Positions 20,725 through 32,199 of a DNA stretch of 64,000 bases are shown here, piece after piece. This DNA comes from Thysanoteuthis rhombus. Taxonomy: Eukaryota > Mollusca > Cephalopoda > Oegopsida > Thysanoteuthidae. Position 1 is the first letter of the stretch; the number at the start of each line of letters is the position of its first letter. Where the stretch lies: assembly GCA_963457665.1 (NCBI GenBank), contig OY735227.1, forward strand, positions 38,187,750-38,251,749. Reading direction: 5' to 3'. Position numbers and translations under genes: made by a program. The notes under the pieces are model-generated. The model was given only the letters and a program-made list of their open reading frames with translations. It made no database searches and was not told the origin of the DNA.

Positions 20725-21555
20725 CGGGCCCCGCTCTGTGGGGTTCGTGCTGTCTACGGCTGCTGTGGACATTTGATGTCTCAATATCTCTCTTTATATA
20801 TATATATGTATGTGAGACACTATTATGTCATGCGATATTTGGACACTTAGGTCGGACGACGCAAGGACTCACACTTTGGAGGAATAAGTGCTTTGTCTTC
20901 AAACGTTGAATGAGACTTCACATTCATTCTGTTATCCTGTTGACTGCATGTTCTGTTTATACATACTGAAATAATGCATTATGCTACAGTTAGAGTCATT
21001 CGCATAATACGTTTCTAGATGTGCCATGTCTGTTTGTTTGACACCAGGAAGGCTAAATAATAATGATCAAAACACAAAAGGTGAGGATACTAGTGCGAAT
21101 AATTCATTGATTTAGGACAATACTTCTTCGAACAACACAAGTAAATCAGAAACATAGTAAGCAATACAAGATGAGGATGATAGTTCGGATAATTTACCCA
21201 CGTATATAATGAACCGTGTGATTTTCTTGCATCTCCGTCTGTAACCATGGACTCTTCCATTTGAAGGTAACAACTTTGCTGATAAAAATAACTTGCGCTA
21301 ACAATTAGGAAAAATTGACTCTTGCAAGGTAAAGAGTTTTTTTCTAAATCATCTAATAGAATTCAAATGCAGGCAGTTCCCCGCTTTCCGGAAGCTCACT
21401 TTACTCAAGTTTTTCGCTTTTACGAACGCTGAAAACATTTCCATATAAATTGATAATGATTGCTTCATCACTTTAAACCTTTTCGGCTTAGGAAAAGCTT
21501 TCACAAGAATGATCTACTTCTAGATGGCAAAAAAAAACCTGCATATCCGTGAAGT
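20725..21555. other. no gene seen
   Basis: Mixed composition, no recognised repeat or frame. Confidence 0.5.
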
Positions 21556-21559
21556 ATTT

Positions 21560-21795
21560 CCGCTAATTAATTAATTGTATAATAACAATACTCCAGTTGG
21601 TGCTAGTTATGTTCAACCAGCCTAGGGGGACAACAACTCTGATTCCAAACAAGGAAGTTTGGCGTCTCTTCGGCAGCTCCTGCTGCCAAGCTGATGCCAG
21701 ACTATCACTCTCTGCTTTCCACTGAAGTAGGCATCCACACGCTTCTCCCGGGCATGAGAACGGAGCCCATACATTCTCTCCGACAGACATTGAAT
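21560..21795 (-). repeat. interspersed repeat family D, copy 1
   Basis: The plus strand carries CTTCGGCAGCTCCTGCTGCC, then AGCTGATGCCAGAC, CTCTGCTTTCCACTGAAGTA and GGCATCCACACGCTTCTCCC, all shared in order with 43840-44290 and partly with 43240-43330 and 61205-61330. It is SINE-like in size and copy pattern, but I could not place clear A and B boxes. Confidence 0.65.
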
Positions 21796-21799
21796 ACTT

Positions 21800-22250
21800 A
21801 TACACTTTGTTATTATTCATTGCAAATCTGTGCGGACACTTTTTTGCTGGACGGACTTGGGATCAATTTGTATGAATAAAAAAGATCTATTCTCATAAAA
21901 ATCATCAGGAGCAAATTTATGATCTTTAGATTTATTTTCACACACATAAAAAAGAAAAAACGGGATGATATTACGACGTAAAATGTTTCACTAAAGTAAC
22001 TTCCACTGAATCATTCCCGCAAAGACCACACTGTTTAAAAACTTTTTTTTTTCTGCAACAACAAATATGCTCACGTTTGTCTTCAAATATTCAATCATAG
22101 AAAATTCTTGTTATCAAATGTGGCAGATAGTTTAAGAATAATTCAAGAAATATAAATGCATCGAAGCATCGAACAATTGATGTGTTTATTATATATATTT
22201 ATACAAGTAGATCTCAAAAATGAACGTTTGCTTCTTTGTGATATTTTGAC
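21800..22250. other. no gene seen
   Basis: AT-rich, with T8-A8 runs and no recognised element. Confidence 0.5.
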
Positions 22251-22254
22251 TAAT

Positions 22255-23190
22255 TAAACACATCTAGAGCATAACAGCGGATACATGGCCGGCTTGTGAG
22301 GGATATACTCCCGAAATTCCAACCTGTACCAAAGATCAGTGTTCTAGCCCAGGAAAAAAGCCAAGATTTCGAATGCTGATTTTAAATACAGCTAGACGGG
22401 CATTCCCGATTCGGAAATTTTGCACGACACAATCGTCCTACCTCCATTTGTCTTTGTATAATAACAATCTCGGTTTGATAAAATCTGCCTCTTAGCAGTT
22501 AAATTATAAATGAGTTAATTACGGGCTCTCGCCTCAGAGCTATAATCAAGAAGCTACTGTTGTGAACACTTGCAACTGAATTGAGTTTGATCCTTACTGG
22601 GTGTCCCTTATTTGTGGCTTTTTGCCATATCATGCTGAGCTTAGAAAATATCAATAAGGTACATAGTTTTTTTTCTAAGAGAGACAACATAGTGACGGAA
22701 ATAGTTGCATATATCTCACCTTTGCCAGAAATCGTTGTTTGAACCAAGACGAAAAGCTAGGATTTCTGATTTTCGGAGCACGCAGGCTTTTCCCCATCTC
22801 GGAGATTGACTTAACACAATCCGTATTTAGTAAATATAAACTGATCAGTGCGAAGCTAAACTTAGGGTCAAGATTTCGGATGCTGATTTTCCCAGGCAAA
22901 TCGTGAAGACCCTCCCCATTTGGAAGATTGGCTGAATGCAATTTTGTTAGCCAATTTTCCAATTTGGCATTATACTGTATTAGGCCTACGTCGGCAAATA
23001 TGTATAAACTGATTGCTTGGTGATTAAGCTAGTAATTTTCTGCCGGTGCCAGAGGTCGATGTTCGAGTCCATGCAAAAGGGCTGGATTCCGAAAGCTGAT
23101 TCTCAAAGCTAGCAAACCCCTTCCACTCGAAAGATCGGCGTAGATTTTCAATATAGGCTCTGCGTCGAATTAGTCAAATCTTATTAAATA
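22255..23190 (+). mobile_element. SINE cluster: family C (about four copies) with one family A unit
   Basis: Family C units share a tRNA-like head (GCTTGGTGATTAAGCTAG, then GTCGATGTTCGAGTCC, a good polymerase III B box at about 23057), a GGATTCCGAAAGCTGATT core and a CTTCCACTCGAAAGATCGGC end. Copies lie at about 22255-22470, 22690-22830, 22835-22985 and 23005-23190, all on the plus strand. At 22540-22650 a family A unit interrupts them (GAGTTTGATCCTTACTGGGT, then CATGCTGAGCTTAG). Copies have diverged by many substitutions. Confidence 0.72.
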
Positions 23191-23199
23191 TCAACAAAG

Positions 23200-24430
23200 C
23201 AACGCGTCTAAAACGGAGTTTCATCTAAAATGACTATATCAATGATTTATTGTTTGTAGTTAATTAAAGCTACCCACAAGAGGCCAAGTTCAATCATTGC
23301 TGTTAGGTTTCGGTTATTCGTGTGTTCTGACATTCAAATGTCAATGTATCTCAACGGATTTCGCCCAGCCGTTACTGTTCATTGCGAAATTTTGCACACA
23401 CACTCTCCTCTCAATGAGTTGATAAAATGTTTGATAGTTTTTTTCTGAATATTCACCACTAAAATAGATTTTTAGTGTGTATTTAAATTCGCAGTATAAG
23501 TTTCTATTAAATTCGTTACTATATTGTACCCACTTGTTATGTTTTTTTTTCGATTCAGACATTTTGGGGATCATAGCCCTACTAAATGGCGAAAGAAATA
23601 ACTTTTTAATTGATCACTCCTAACACAGCATATATAGGTGGTGGTGGTAGTGGTTCATAATTTCTCTTGGAATGCGAGTATATGTATTTTTTTTTCAAAG
23701 TGTTATTCAAATTTTTCTAAGACTTTTCATTGGCAAACTCCGGCAATACTAAGATTATGTGCACAGTCCATTACCTTGTGTATGAATTTATCAGGTCGGC
23801 TTGCGCATGCTTTTATTGTCTGTTGAATTCAGTCCTGAAAATAAATACCTGCGAATACATATCGATTTTCAACTGATTTGAAAGAAACGCTTAACTGATT
23901 TTTCAAATCTTTAATCATAACGCTCAGAATCGATTTTAAAATATCCACTCTACTCAATCATAAATAAATACAGAGCACACTTAAGTATGAAAAAATAAAT
24001 AAATAATACGTTTTCCAGATATATTTAAACATATATTAAGCTGCTGCCTCGTACACTGAATTAGATTCGCTTTTCTTTTTTTTTATTGCTGGGAGGTTAT
24101 TATTGCGACTGCCACCTGCTGAACGGGGTAGCAGTGATTGATCGAATAGCGGAGAGTGTTGATCGAATTTGAAGAATTTGAGAGTGGAAAATGGAAGTGT
24201 TGTGAGATGACTGAAGATAAGCCGAGCAGAGTTTCTCAGCGCAGATTAATCAGAAATGACACCTTCAACTAAGTTATCAATTTTGCCAACGACCGACTTT
24301 TTATTACCGGAGAAGGAGAAATACAAAGTTATTGATGTGTCAAATAAATGGACGGTCTTGATCTCCGGAATACGATGTTTTTTTTTTTGTTTTGTTTTGT
24401 TTGTTTCTTTTTAAATAAAAGATGTCTCTT
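23200..24430. other. no gene seen
   Basis: AT-rich with poly-T runs, a GGTGGTGGTGGTAGTGGT tract at 23638 and a GTTTT-type tract at 24378-24410. A 77-codon minus-strand stretch at 23574-23341 has no known domain. Confidence 0.5.
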
Positions 24431-24434
24431 CGTT

Positions 24435-24505
24435 TCCTAAAAGCAGGGTTACGAATGCTGATTTTCAAGGTACAGTGTTCTCACTTGAATATGGATAGAA
24501 CACGA
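24435..24505 (+). mobile_element. SINE family C fragment
   Basis: AAAGCAGGGTTACGAATGCTGATTTTCAAGG followed by CTCACTTGAATATGGA matches the core and end of family C. The head is missing. Confidence 0.45.
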
Positions 24506-24884
24506 ACTTCCAAACATGAATATCTATGTATGTAGCCCATGATATTACAAAGAGAATTTTGCTTATCAAAACCTTCATTCACTGTCATGAATACTTTGAG
24601 TGACACAGCAAATCTGACGGTAAGAAGAAAATCCACACATATAATAATTAGCAATATACAGGTGTCTTCTGTCTCGTTAAGGGATGTAACTCACGTAGTA
24701 AACTTGAATTACCTTCATGTTCTGATGACAAAATAAAAGTGCTGAATTCAAGGAATGATATAGAAATAGAAAAAGTAATAGCAACAACAAAATATCCTTT
24801 TGCAGCCAACAGAAACCAATTCCCCAAGCTCAACTGCCATGCAAATTTCTAATGCCTACGTATATGAAATGCGAGTTGTATCCA

Positions 24885-25150
24885 TGTATATCATACTAGC
24901 AGCAATACCCGGTATCACCCGGGACAAAAATATTTAACCAAACAAAGAATATGTTCTTTGGCGAGTTCTCACACAACACAGCAAATGAAAAAGCGATTAT
25001 TTAAAATTGTTTTAAAATGACCAGAAATGCTCTGGTTACCTTGAATGACTGCAGAAGTCAACGTCACGTGAATTGCTATTTTCGCTGTGAGAAGATGTAC
25101 CCATACGCTAAATTTCAACGCCCTTGGTGCAAAATTGTGACCCACAGTCA
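24885..25150 (+). repeat. CCCGG...CCCGGG repeat, copy 1
   Basis: ACTAGCAGCAATACCCGG-TATCACCCGGGAC (24893-24924) matches a widespread eukaryotic repeat start in which two CCCGG words flank a short spacer. A second block, CTAAATTTCAACGCCCTTGG (25108) with downstream CAAAATTGTGACC, resembles the later AAATTTCATC-type part of that repeat. A short open frame through it (25017-25235) is probably incidental. A reverse-strand copy of the first block is at 37838. Confidence 0.55.
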
Positions 25151-25626
25151 ACATGCAAGATATAAGTTCGATATACCATGTAGTTTTATCAGAGAAGTGG
25201 TTATGTTTCCGGCTCTACTAATCACCGCCCTCTGACTTTACTGCTACAAATACATTATTAAACCCTGAATTTTTGCAATTTTTGACTCGTATAATTTTTG
25301 TTCCAACAACTTTTAATGCACAATCTGAATGTTGTGCATGGCAGATTAGGTAAAAAAGGATTTTCTTGGAGCAGGAAGCATTATTGAGACACCGAGTAAA
25401 AAAAATTATATCGTATCAGTTTTCTACATGATAATTACACTGTAAATGATTTTAAAGTGACTGCAAATCGACAGTTATTTTTTTTTAAGTGTTACTGATA
25501 AAAATGGTAGATAATCATCATATTGCAGCTGTGTTTCACCTTAAAAATGCATTGTAAACGAGGATAAAAGTGATTCTCAGTAGCCAAGAATATATAAAAT
25601 AGATATAATGTGAATGACGAATGGGA

Positions 25627-25705
<79 letters not shown>
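25627..25705. repeat. (ATT)n microsatellite
   Basis: About 26 perfect trinucleotide units. The poly-Tyr and poly-Ile frames across it are simple-repeat translations. Confidence 0.98.
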
Positions 25706-26190
25706 TTGAAACGGTGTTTTGCTATAGATATGCATTGCAAATAAGAAAAAAATTGTTTGTCAGTGGTCAAGAACCATCAAGTTTTTCCAATAGAATAAGG
25801 CAATTATATATATGATAATTGTTTTGTGTGATGATTTACAATACAATTGCATGTACAAACTACTGAGGGATAAGAGATTATCAATAATCAGATATCAAAA
25901 CCAAGAGTTTCCAACCGAATTGTGTTATTATACGTGTAATTCTTTGTAAGTTGCCTCCGTTGAAAGCTTAATTTGGAATAACTTGAATCACTTCACAAAC
26001 AATGATAAGCGGATTTAATTGAATGAATTTTATTTGGGCTTTTTTTCCCAAAGAATGATGCCAATAGCATACTGCCAGCAGTCAACATATAGCCATATCT
26101 CGTCTTTTAAGACTTTATATTAGGTCTGAGGCTTCTGTTTTAAGTTAGTCGATAAACCATATAAGTATAACTTCTTGTTGGTTGAGGTAG
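25706..26190. other. no gene seen
   Basis: AT-rich, no element recognised. Confidence 0.5.
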
Positions 26191-26290
26191 ATACATATTT
26201 CCTGCCAGTTTGAGATATTGTCATTCTTGTTACGGGTGGGGGGAACAAAGTCAACTCTAGCTTGGAGTGGAGTTTGACAATCAAAACATA
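26190..26290 (+). mobile_element. SINE family B, 3' part
   Basis: GTCATTCTTGTTACGGG...AACAAAGTCAACTCTAG and GGAGTTTGACAATCAAAAC match the end of family B as seen at 38040-38110. The tRNA-like head is absent. Confidence 0.6.
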
Positions 26291-26294
26291 TAAT

Positions 26295-27280
26295 AATTAT
26301 TAATATTCATAAATCTTCTGAAACAACATATATATAATATAAAAGTTCTCAATTGATTTCAATAAAATTCCTGAGAGAGATGGGTATAGGCTTCAAGAGA
26401 ACTGGTTATATTTTGAAGCGGATACATACAAATCATCTTCCATATGTCGTAGTCATATGTCCAAACTGCATAACATCGCTAAAATTCCATGTTCATCCAC
26501 ACAATATCTACCAAACTTCCCGAAGATTTTCAGTAAGATATTTTGTGGAAGGTTGGACCATAGACTATGAAAGAACTGATTAAATTTGGGAGCTGATTCA
26601 TTCAATTACCCACTCTGACAATGGCGTTCGCATAGCTTTATAGTTTTACGCGTCTTCAATGCTATTTATTATGATACATCATCATTTTTGACGTAGCGTA
26701 TTATACGTATTTCATTCAAATTTCGTTTAAGATACTGTCTAACATGGTATATCAATGTGTAACTGACCACACAAATGAGTGTAAACAGACTGACTTGGCG
26801 CCCCGACCCCCATCATCGGCGACACAAATATTGATTGAAACTAAATAATTGGACTGAGTTGAAATTATCATTCAAGTTTCCTCCTCTTTTCTTGCAGTCA
26901 AGTTATAATTCATATTTTTCTTACGACAAATAATGGTTTTACAGCAGACTAATGAATTTCAATATAAAATTATTTGAGGTAATTAATTCAGCTGCAAAGT
27001 TTAATCTGAGTTGAGGGGAAATTATTATTTTTTTGTTTTGCATTTGATTTTGAACTCTGTTGTAATTACATTTCATTTTTCAAAGATGGAAAAATGGAAG
27101 TTCATTGAAGCGTACATAATTAGATTTTTTGTTTGTTCTAAGGAGCCACAATTTTGATCTTTGTCTTCCCGTAATTAGATTTCTATTGGCGATGTATGTT
27201 CTTAATGGCTGCAATAAGAACAAAGGTTGTGTATTCCGCTGTCATCTGGAGTTCTGAGTTGAAGTGTTCTCAGAGTCCCA
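26295..27280. other. no gene seen
   Basis: A 76-codon open stretch at 26353-26583 has several Cys and His residues but no regular zinc-finger spacing, and no known domain was recognised. The rest is AT-rich. Confidence 0.45.
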
Positions 27281-27284
27281 TATT

Positions 27285-27530
27285 CAGACTATCATCCTCA
27301 TCTATGTTTCAATTGACCCGTTAATTGCGAATGACAGGAAATCCTGTCAGTGCAGTTATATGGCTAAGCCAATAAAATTTTCATTTTATTGTGATCGATG
27401 GCACCTTATTTGTATCTGTGAGTCAGGGCTTTTATCTCATAATGGATACATTCCAACTTCCAATGGATAACATACAAGAGATTATCTTGCATTGGTAAAG
27501 GGCTTTTATCTTCAGTGGATAATTATCACA
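27285..27530 (+). repeat. interspersed repeat with GGGCTTTTATC core, copy 2
   Basis: TTTTATTGTGATCGATGGCA at 27384 and CAGGGCTTTTATCTCATAAT at about 27425 match 5675-5740. A second GGGCTTTTATC lies at 27500, followed by AGTGGATAA, so the core is repeated within this copy. Confidence 0.6.
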
Positions 27531-27649
27531 CTTCGCAACCTGATATTTCAGTTGATGCATTTTTCAGCCTTCTTGTATTATCTGTGAAGTTCAAATATTA
27601 TTTGCTTTCATTATTCGCTGTATTATTCGTTTTATCTTTGTTGTATCAA

Positions 27650-28660
27650 CCGTGGATGTTGTGATGAAAAGAAACAATCATAAGACGCAGTAAAACTAGT
27701 AATAAATTAATAGTAACTAGGCGTCCACAACTTCGGCTCCACATTGCTGTTATAGTATCGGAGCTCGCATAATAAGGGAGCAAGTCATAACCTTCAATGA
27801 AATGGAGGCCGGTCAGCGGCAAGCAGTTAAGTATCCAACTATTTTGCAATTGCTAAAAACGCCTTTCGATTGAACTTAAGAATGAGAATTACACAAATAA
27901 GATGAATATCATGGAATTACCTTTTAAGAGCAACTCTCTCACATTCAAATTTTTTGCCATCTTTGTTGGTGAGATGTAAGTCCAGGGCCTCTAATTGTCC
28001 CTTCTTAACACAGTTGGAGTTCAAAGCCCACAATTTTGGCTCCTCCTTATACTGTAGCGATTTGGAGCTCACGTAATCATACCCGTTTTGTCGATTCCAG
28101 TTTTTGCACTGATAACTATTACGTTACCTGCTCCTTTTTTTTTTAAATTTTCATTAATACCCCTGGGAAAGGTATGAGCCCATTTCTTCCACAATTAAGT
28201 AACACCACATCGAGTGCTTGTCATCTTCTAGACTGTTTCACATATTGCAAACGACAGGAAACGAGTAAGTACTGATGAGATACGTGGAGCCTAACCAGTA
28301 AATGACTGAAGCCGTAGCCAGCGTAAGGTTATTTCAAATTGTTCCATGTATACACAAGTCATGCTTCGGTATAAAAGTCTCCAGTACCGAATTTCTGTTC
28401 AATCCAGCCATCTTCGTTGGCAAAATGAATGATGAAGATCCCATCTCCGAACTAAAAATGATAGTAACAATGAAATGTGTATCAATCCAGAATAGTGTGA
28501 TAAAAGACGACAATAATAAAATCGAGTAAAACTATGAAATGAAAGTATCAATGAAGAGAGACTTTCAAGAGCGTGTTGTGATAAAAAGCAGCAGTAATAA
28601 GATGCGATAAAATTGGTATCAAATTCTCATAATAACGAGATTATATAATCTGTTCTGGTT
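27650..28660 (+). repeat. degenerate long-period tandem repeat
   Basis: Two word sets recur. GTTGTGATGAAAAGAAACAA with AAGACGCAGTAAAACTAG (27656) returns at 28490-28525 and 28578-28620. CCACAACTTCGGCTCCACAT with GGAGCTCGCATAATA (27725) returns as CCACAATTTTGGCTCCTCC and GGAGCTCACGTAATC (28028-28070). The spacing is irregular. No coding signal was found and the family is unidentified. Confidence 0.55.
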
Positions 28661-28774
28661 GCTCAGAATGTTTCAAGACAGGCAGGTTCTCCCTACAAGA
28701 TGCTCTCGATCCCAATCCAACCAACATTTAGCCTTGTGCCTTACTATATTGAACTTGATAAATATCGAGATGCT

Positions 28775-29460
28775 TCACCATCATCATCATCATCATCATC
28801 AGTCTTTTATCATTTGTCGTTGTACATAGACCTTCCCAAGGATTTGCCAGACCTCTCTATCGTGGGCGTCATGGGACTAATACTTTCTGACCCTGTCCAA
28901 TTCGACTCGTATTCTGCCAATCAGGTTTCTGCATTTGATCTCTTGGGATCCATGTTGTGGGTCGCGATGTCCAGCAGTTGTCAACCAATCTTGCAACATG
29001 ACAAGCCCGTTGTCATTTGATTTTCCTAATGGATTCCATGATGTCTCATATACTGTGATGTTATGCCTGATTTTCTCGTGTGCGCGTTGCATGGTTCTCA
29101 GTTTAAGGGCAAAAATTTTGGTTAGGTTCCATGTTTCAGCTCTATGGGTGACTATCAGGAGGATGCATTGATTATATACCCTTCTTTTAGGGGACTAATT
29201 GGATTTTCTTGTTCTTGATGGTTGAGCTTGTTCTACCAAAGGCTTGCCATCCTAGAGTGATTCTTCGCTTGATTTCTTCTTTTTTCGAGGATTCGATGGA
29301 GATTCGTTGTCTTATGTAGATGTAGTGGTCTACTTTCTCCAGCTTTGCGGTTTCGATTTTGGCTATGGTTTGCTTGTTCTTAATGCAATGACAGTTTAGA
29401 GGTCGGAAAAATGGTCCAAATCTCTATGCATCCTGCTTGTTTGGCGAGGCTCTTCACTCC
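28775..29460 (-). mobile_element. RTE-type LINE 3' end, copy 6
   Basis: The plus strand starts with (ATC)n at 28778-28802, then GTTGTACATAGACCTTCCC, CTCTATCGTGGGCGTC, the antisense of HVARL (28998) and of SLRTMQRA. It reaches further 5' than most: the minus strand near 29330-29220 reads KLEKVDHYIYIRQRISIESS and EIKRRITLGWQAFGR, the block just after the reverse transcriptase palm in this family, and a LAKQAGCIEI-like start near 29440. Frameshifts break it. Confidence 0.87.
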
Positions 29461-29940
29461 ACTCTAAATAACGAGAGGAAAATTCTTTAGAAAGATTTCC
29501 TTTCTTACGGTTAATCTGCTGAGAATTACTTTAAAACGGAGAAGAAAAACGAAAAATCCAAAATATCATTAATTCCATCTCGTTTTCCGAGCAGAAACGA
29601 TGCGTCATTAAATTTATTTTTCTCCTCATCCGAAATTCAATAATAGTTTAATCCAATTAGAGAATAATTCAATATCCATTGCAGCTGCATTGTTATGACG
29701 GTGACTAAATTGAAAGAAAGTTGTTATTTATTCCAAGAAGAAAGATGTTCGTGTTTTCCTAAACAACAATCATTTTATGTTGAAGAGCTGCAGCTTCCTC
29801 TCAGCTGCTTTTTTTTCTCTTGATGCTGACTAGAAACGTATTTAGTTACCTATAGAAAAAACAAAAACAATTTGTACAGCATTGGAAAACATAATCTATG
29901 GAGTCAGCAAAATTCTCTCTAAACCAGCATGAATCATATG
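29460..29940. other. no gene seen
   Basis: AT-rich, no element recognised. Confidence 0.5.
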
Positions 29941-29947
29941 CTTTTTG

Positions 29948-30060
29948 TAAACCGTTACTTCTCAAACATATTTCATTCGTGGCCCTTTTTGACGAGGAGA
30001 AATTTTTTCGCGGCCCCTTATGATGAGACAAAATTATTTTGAATTATTATTATAATTGTT
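29948..30060 (+). mobile_element. hAT-like transposon end (fragment)
   Basis: CTTCTCAAAC, then CGTGGCCCTTTTTGACGAGG and CGCGGCCCCTTATGATGAGA, resemble the outer end of hAT elements, which often read GGTTCTCAAACTTTTT followed by GCGGCCCC. No transposase sequence adjoins it. The class call rests on this end only. Confidence 0.4.
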
Positions 30061-30380
30061 TATATCAGGTTATACGACATAATGTGTGGGATCCGTGAAC
30101 ATTTATGATTTAATGAAACCATCATGAATTCAAGTAGATGTTTATTGTATTGTATAATTTGCTATTGTAAATTTGGTTATCCAACAGTTATATTGTTTGG
30201 CTCCTCATGAATTTGGGATTCACTACGAATTATGATTTGGTACTATGAAATTGGATTTAAGTAGGTTTCTATTTGATCATTTGGTATAATAAATCTGACT
30301 ACTATATCATTGTTGTACTTGTCAAGATCCGGCATTTTATGTGGGACAACGTCAAATACAGAGCACCACGAGACTATACA
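30060..30380. other. no gene seen
   Basis: AT-rich, no element recognised. Confidence 0.5.
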
Positions 30381-30383
30381 ACA

Positions 30384-30945
30384 ATCAAAATCGAAAGATA
30401 CAGAGCTGGAGGAAGTAGATTTTTACATCTACTCGGACAGTACATATCAATAAAATCCTCAAAATAAGAAGAAATCAAGCGAAGAATCATTCAATGTTCA
30501 ATAGAAAGAAAAACTTGTTAATACCAAAAAGAATGGTTTACAACCAATGTATCCTCCCGATAGTCACCTATGGAGTTCAAACATAGTCAAAAATTGTCCC
30601 TCACACTGAGAACCATGCAACAAACCCCTGAGAGAATCATGCTGATTATCACGTGGAGATATCCCAAGACAATACAATATATTGGAGGAAAAACAGAAGT
30701 CCAAGATATAATAGAATCCATTAGAAGACACGAATGGCAATGGGCTGGTCATGTTGCGAGAATGACAGACAATCGTTGGACATCACTCACAACCCAGAAC
30801 GCCAGAGATCATATGCGAAACCATGGCCGGCAAAATATACGATGGCGTAACGAACTAGATGAGTTCAGAAAGTATTGGCTCCGTGACGCCCATGATTGAG
30901 AAGCCTGGCAAATTTTGGGGAAGGACTATGGGGTAAAGGATTGTG
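30384..30945 (+). mobile_element. RTE-type LINE 3' end, copy 7 (best preserved)
   Basis: Reads SRFLHLLGQYISIKSSK, EIKRRIIQCS, then KRMVYNQCILPIVTYG (about 30530) and a long open stretch 30570-30899 with SLTLRTMQQTPERIM, WQWAGHVARMTDNRWTS and a KYWLRDAHD end. The element normally encodes an endonuclease and reverse transcriptase; only the last ~190 codons remain. A shift near 30590 separates the two halves. A (TGC/TTG)n tract follows the terminal box, where other copies carry (GAT)n. Confidence 0.9.
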
Positions 30946-30956
30946 GCTGCTGCTGC

Positions 30957-31002
<46 letters not shown>
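30946..31002. repeat. (TGC)n/(TTG)n microsatellite at a LINE 3' end
   Basis: About 57 bases of TGC units passing into TTG units, directly after the RTE-type copy at 30384-30945. Confidence 0.95.
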
Positions 31003-31004
31003 AA

Positions 31005-31475
31005 AACAATGTCAAGTGGAGTACTACGTATATGTATAGGTGTACATAGAAAATCCAGTTCTTCGCAGTGACGCTGAGTTTCATGCAAGTAGTGAAATCA
31101 TCAGACCGTCTACTATTCCTAAGAAGATATTTCCTTTTCAGTAGTAATAGATGGTCTCAAGATTGCAAAACTGGTATGAAACCTATCACTCCCACTGGAA
31201 ACTTATCACTTTACATCGAAAAACATCTTCAATAGAGTAAAAAAAAATCTAGAAACATCTTGAGAATCTTGATGTTATCAATAAACTCGTCAAAATAAGG
31301 TCTAAAAAGGTAAAAAGAGCTTTTTTTCTAAAAGTAAAAATGAATCGTTTTAGAAAGCGTCGAGTGGAGTACTGGTGTCTGCAGACAAAACGGTATGGTC
31401 AGGCGCGTTGGAACGCGCAAGCACATGCATATAAAAAGAGACATCAAACCCCATGTCACCCTTCGAGACTTTGGT
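31005..31475. other. no gene seen
   Basis: The stretch at 31340-31475, including GGAACGCGCAAGCAC, runs into an (AAT)n tract and could be the 3' end of an unrecognised LINE. No domain was identified. Confidence 0.4.
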
Positions 31476-31479
31476 TGTT

Positions 31480-31481
31480 CA

Positions 31482-31530
<49 letters not shown>

Positions 31531-31537
31531 TAATAAC
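31480..31537. repeat. (AAT)n microsatellite
   Basis: AAT units with two GAT variants. Confidence 0.97.
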
Positions 31538-31544
31538 TAAACTG

Positions 31545-31900
31545 GCTTCTCAGGGTCAAACCCCCCTCTGAACGCAACTACTTCAGATATTAAGGCAATC
31601 GAAGAATTTTTCCTCGCTCATTGAGGAGTGTGTGTGCGCCGTAAACAAGGTATCTTCAATGGATAGTTAGGGCTTAGAAAAGTAGAGAAGACAGAAAAAG
31701 GAAAGGAATAGTATGATAAAGATTAGAAAAAAAGAAAAGGTGATAAATTCTGATTAAGCAAATCCGTTTAGCGACACCAGATAATTCAATCTGGCGTCCA
31801 TAGATTTCCATTTTCTCCCCTTTTCATTATTTTTCCTTTCTCTCTTTATCTCCCTGTTTTTGTTTTCTGTTTTTTCTTCCTTCCTTCCTTTCGATGGTTG
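31545..31900 (+). repeat. unidentified ~370 bp interspersed repeat, copy 1
   Basis: Matches 63050-63425 in order: GGTCAAACCCCCCTCTGAAC, TCATTGAGGAGTGTGTGTG, GGTTAGGGC-type words, TTTAGCGACACCAGATAATT, CAATCTGGCGTCCATAG and a pyrimidine-rich CTTTCTCTCTTTATCTC end. No coding frame or polymerase III boxes were recognised. Confidence 0.72.
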
Positions 31901-32195
31901 AGTTCGGCAATAATGGAAGCATAAGCGGCTGTAATCAGTTTTTTCCCCACTTAAGGTTCCTTAAAATACTTATGTCTTATTTTCCTTTGAATGGTTCAAA
32001 TTGTTTTGCTATACTCCTGAGCTGTGGCCACTTCAATAATCTAAACTTGAGTAATTCCACTAATTTGGACCAACATAAAGTACTCTCAGGAAGGGCCAAA
32101 CTCATCGTCAAAATTCAATTTACGAAACTTCTATCTACGAAAAACTTGGTACAGAATCTCGGAAAGCGTAAAATAGAGAGCTTTTCGATTTGAAT
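31900..32195. other. no gene seen
   Basis: A 99-codon open stretch (31894-32193) has no recognisable domain and begins inside the repeat above. Confidence 0.5.
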
Positions 32196-32199
32196 ACGT

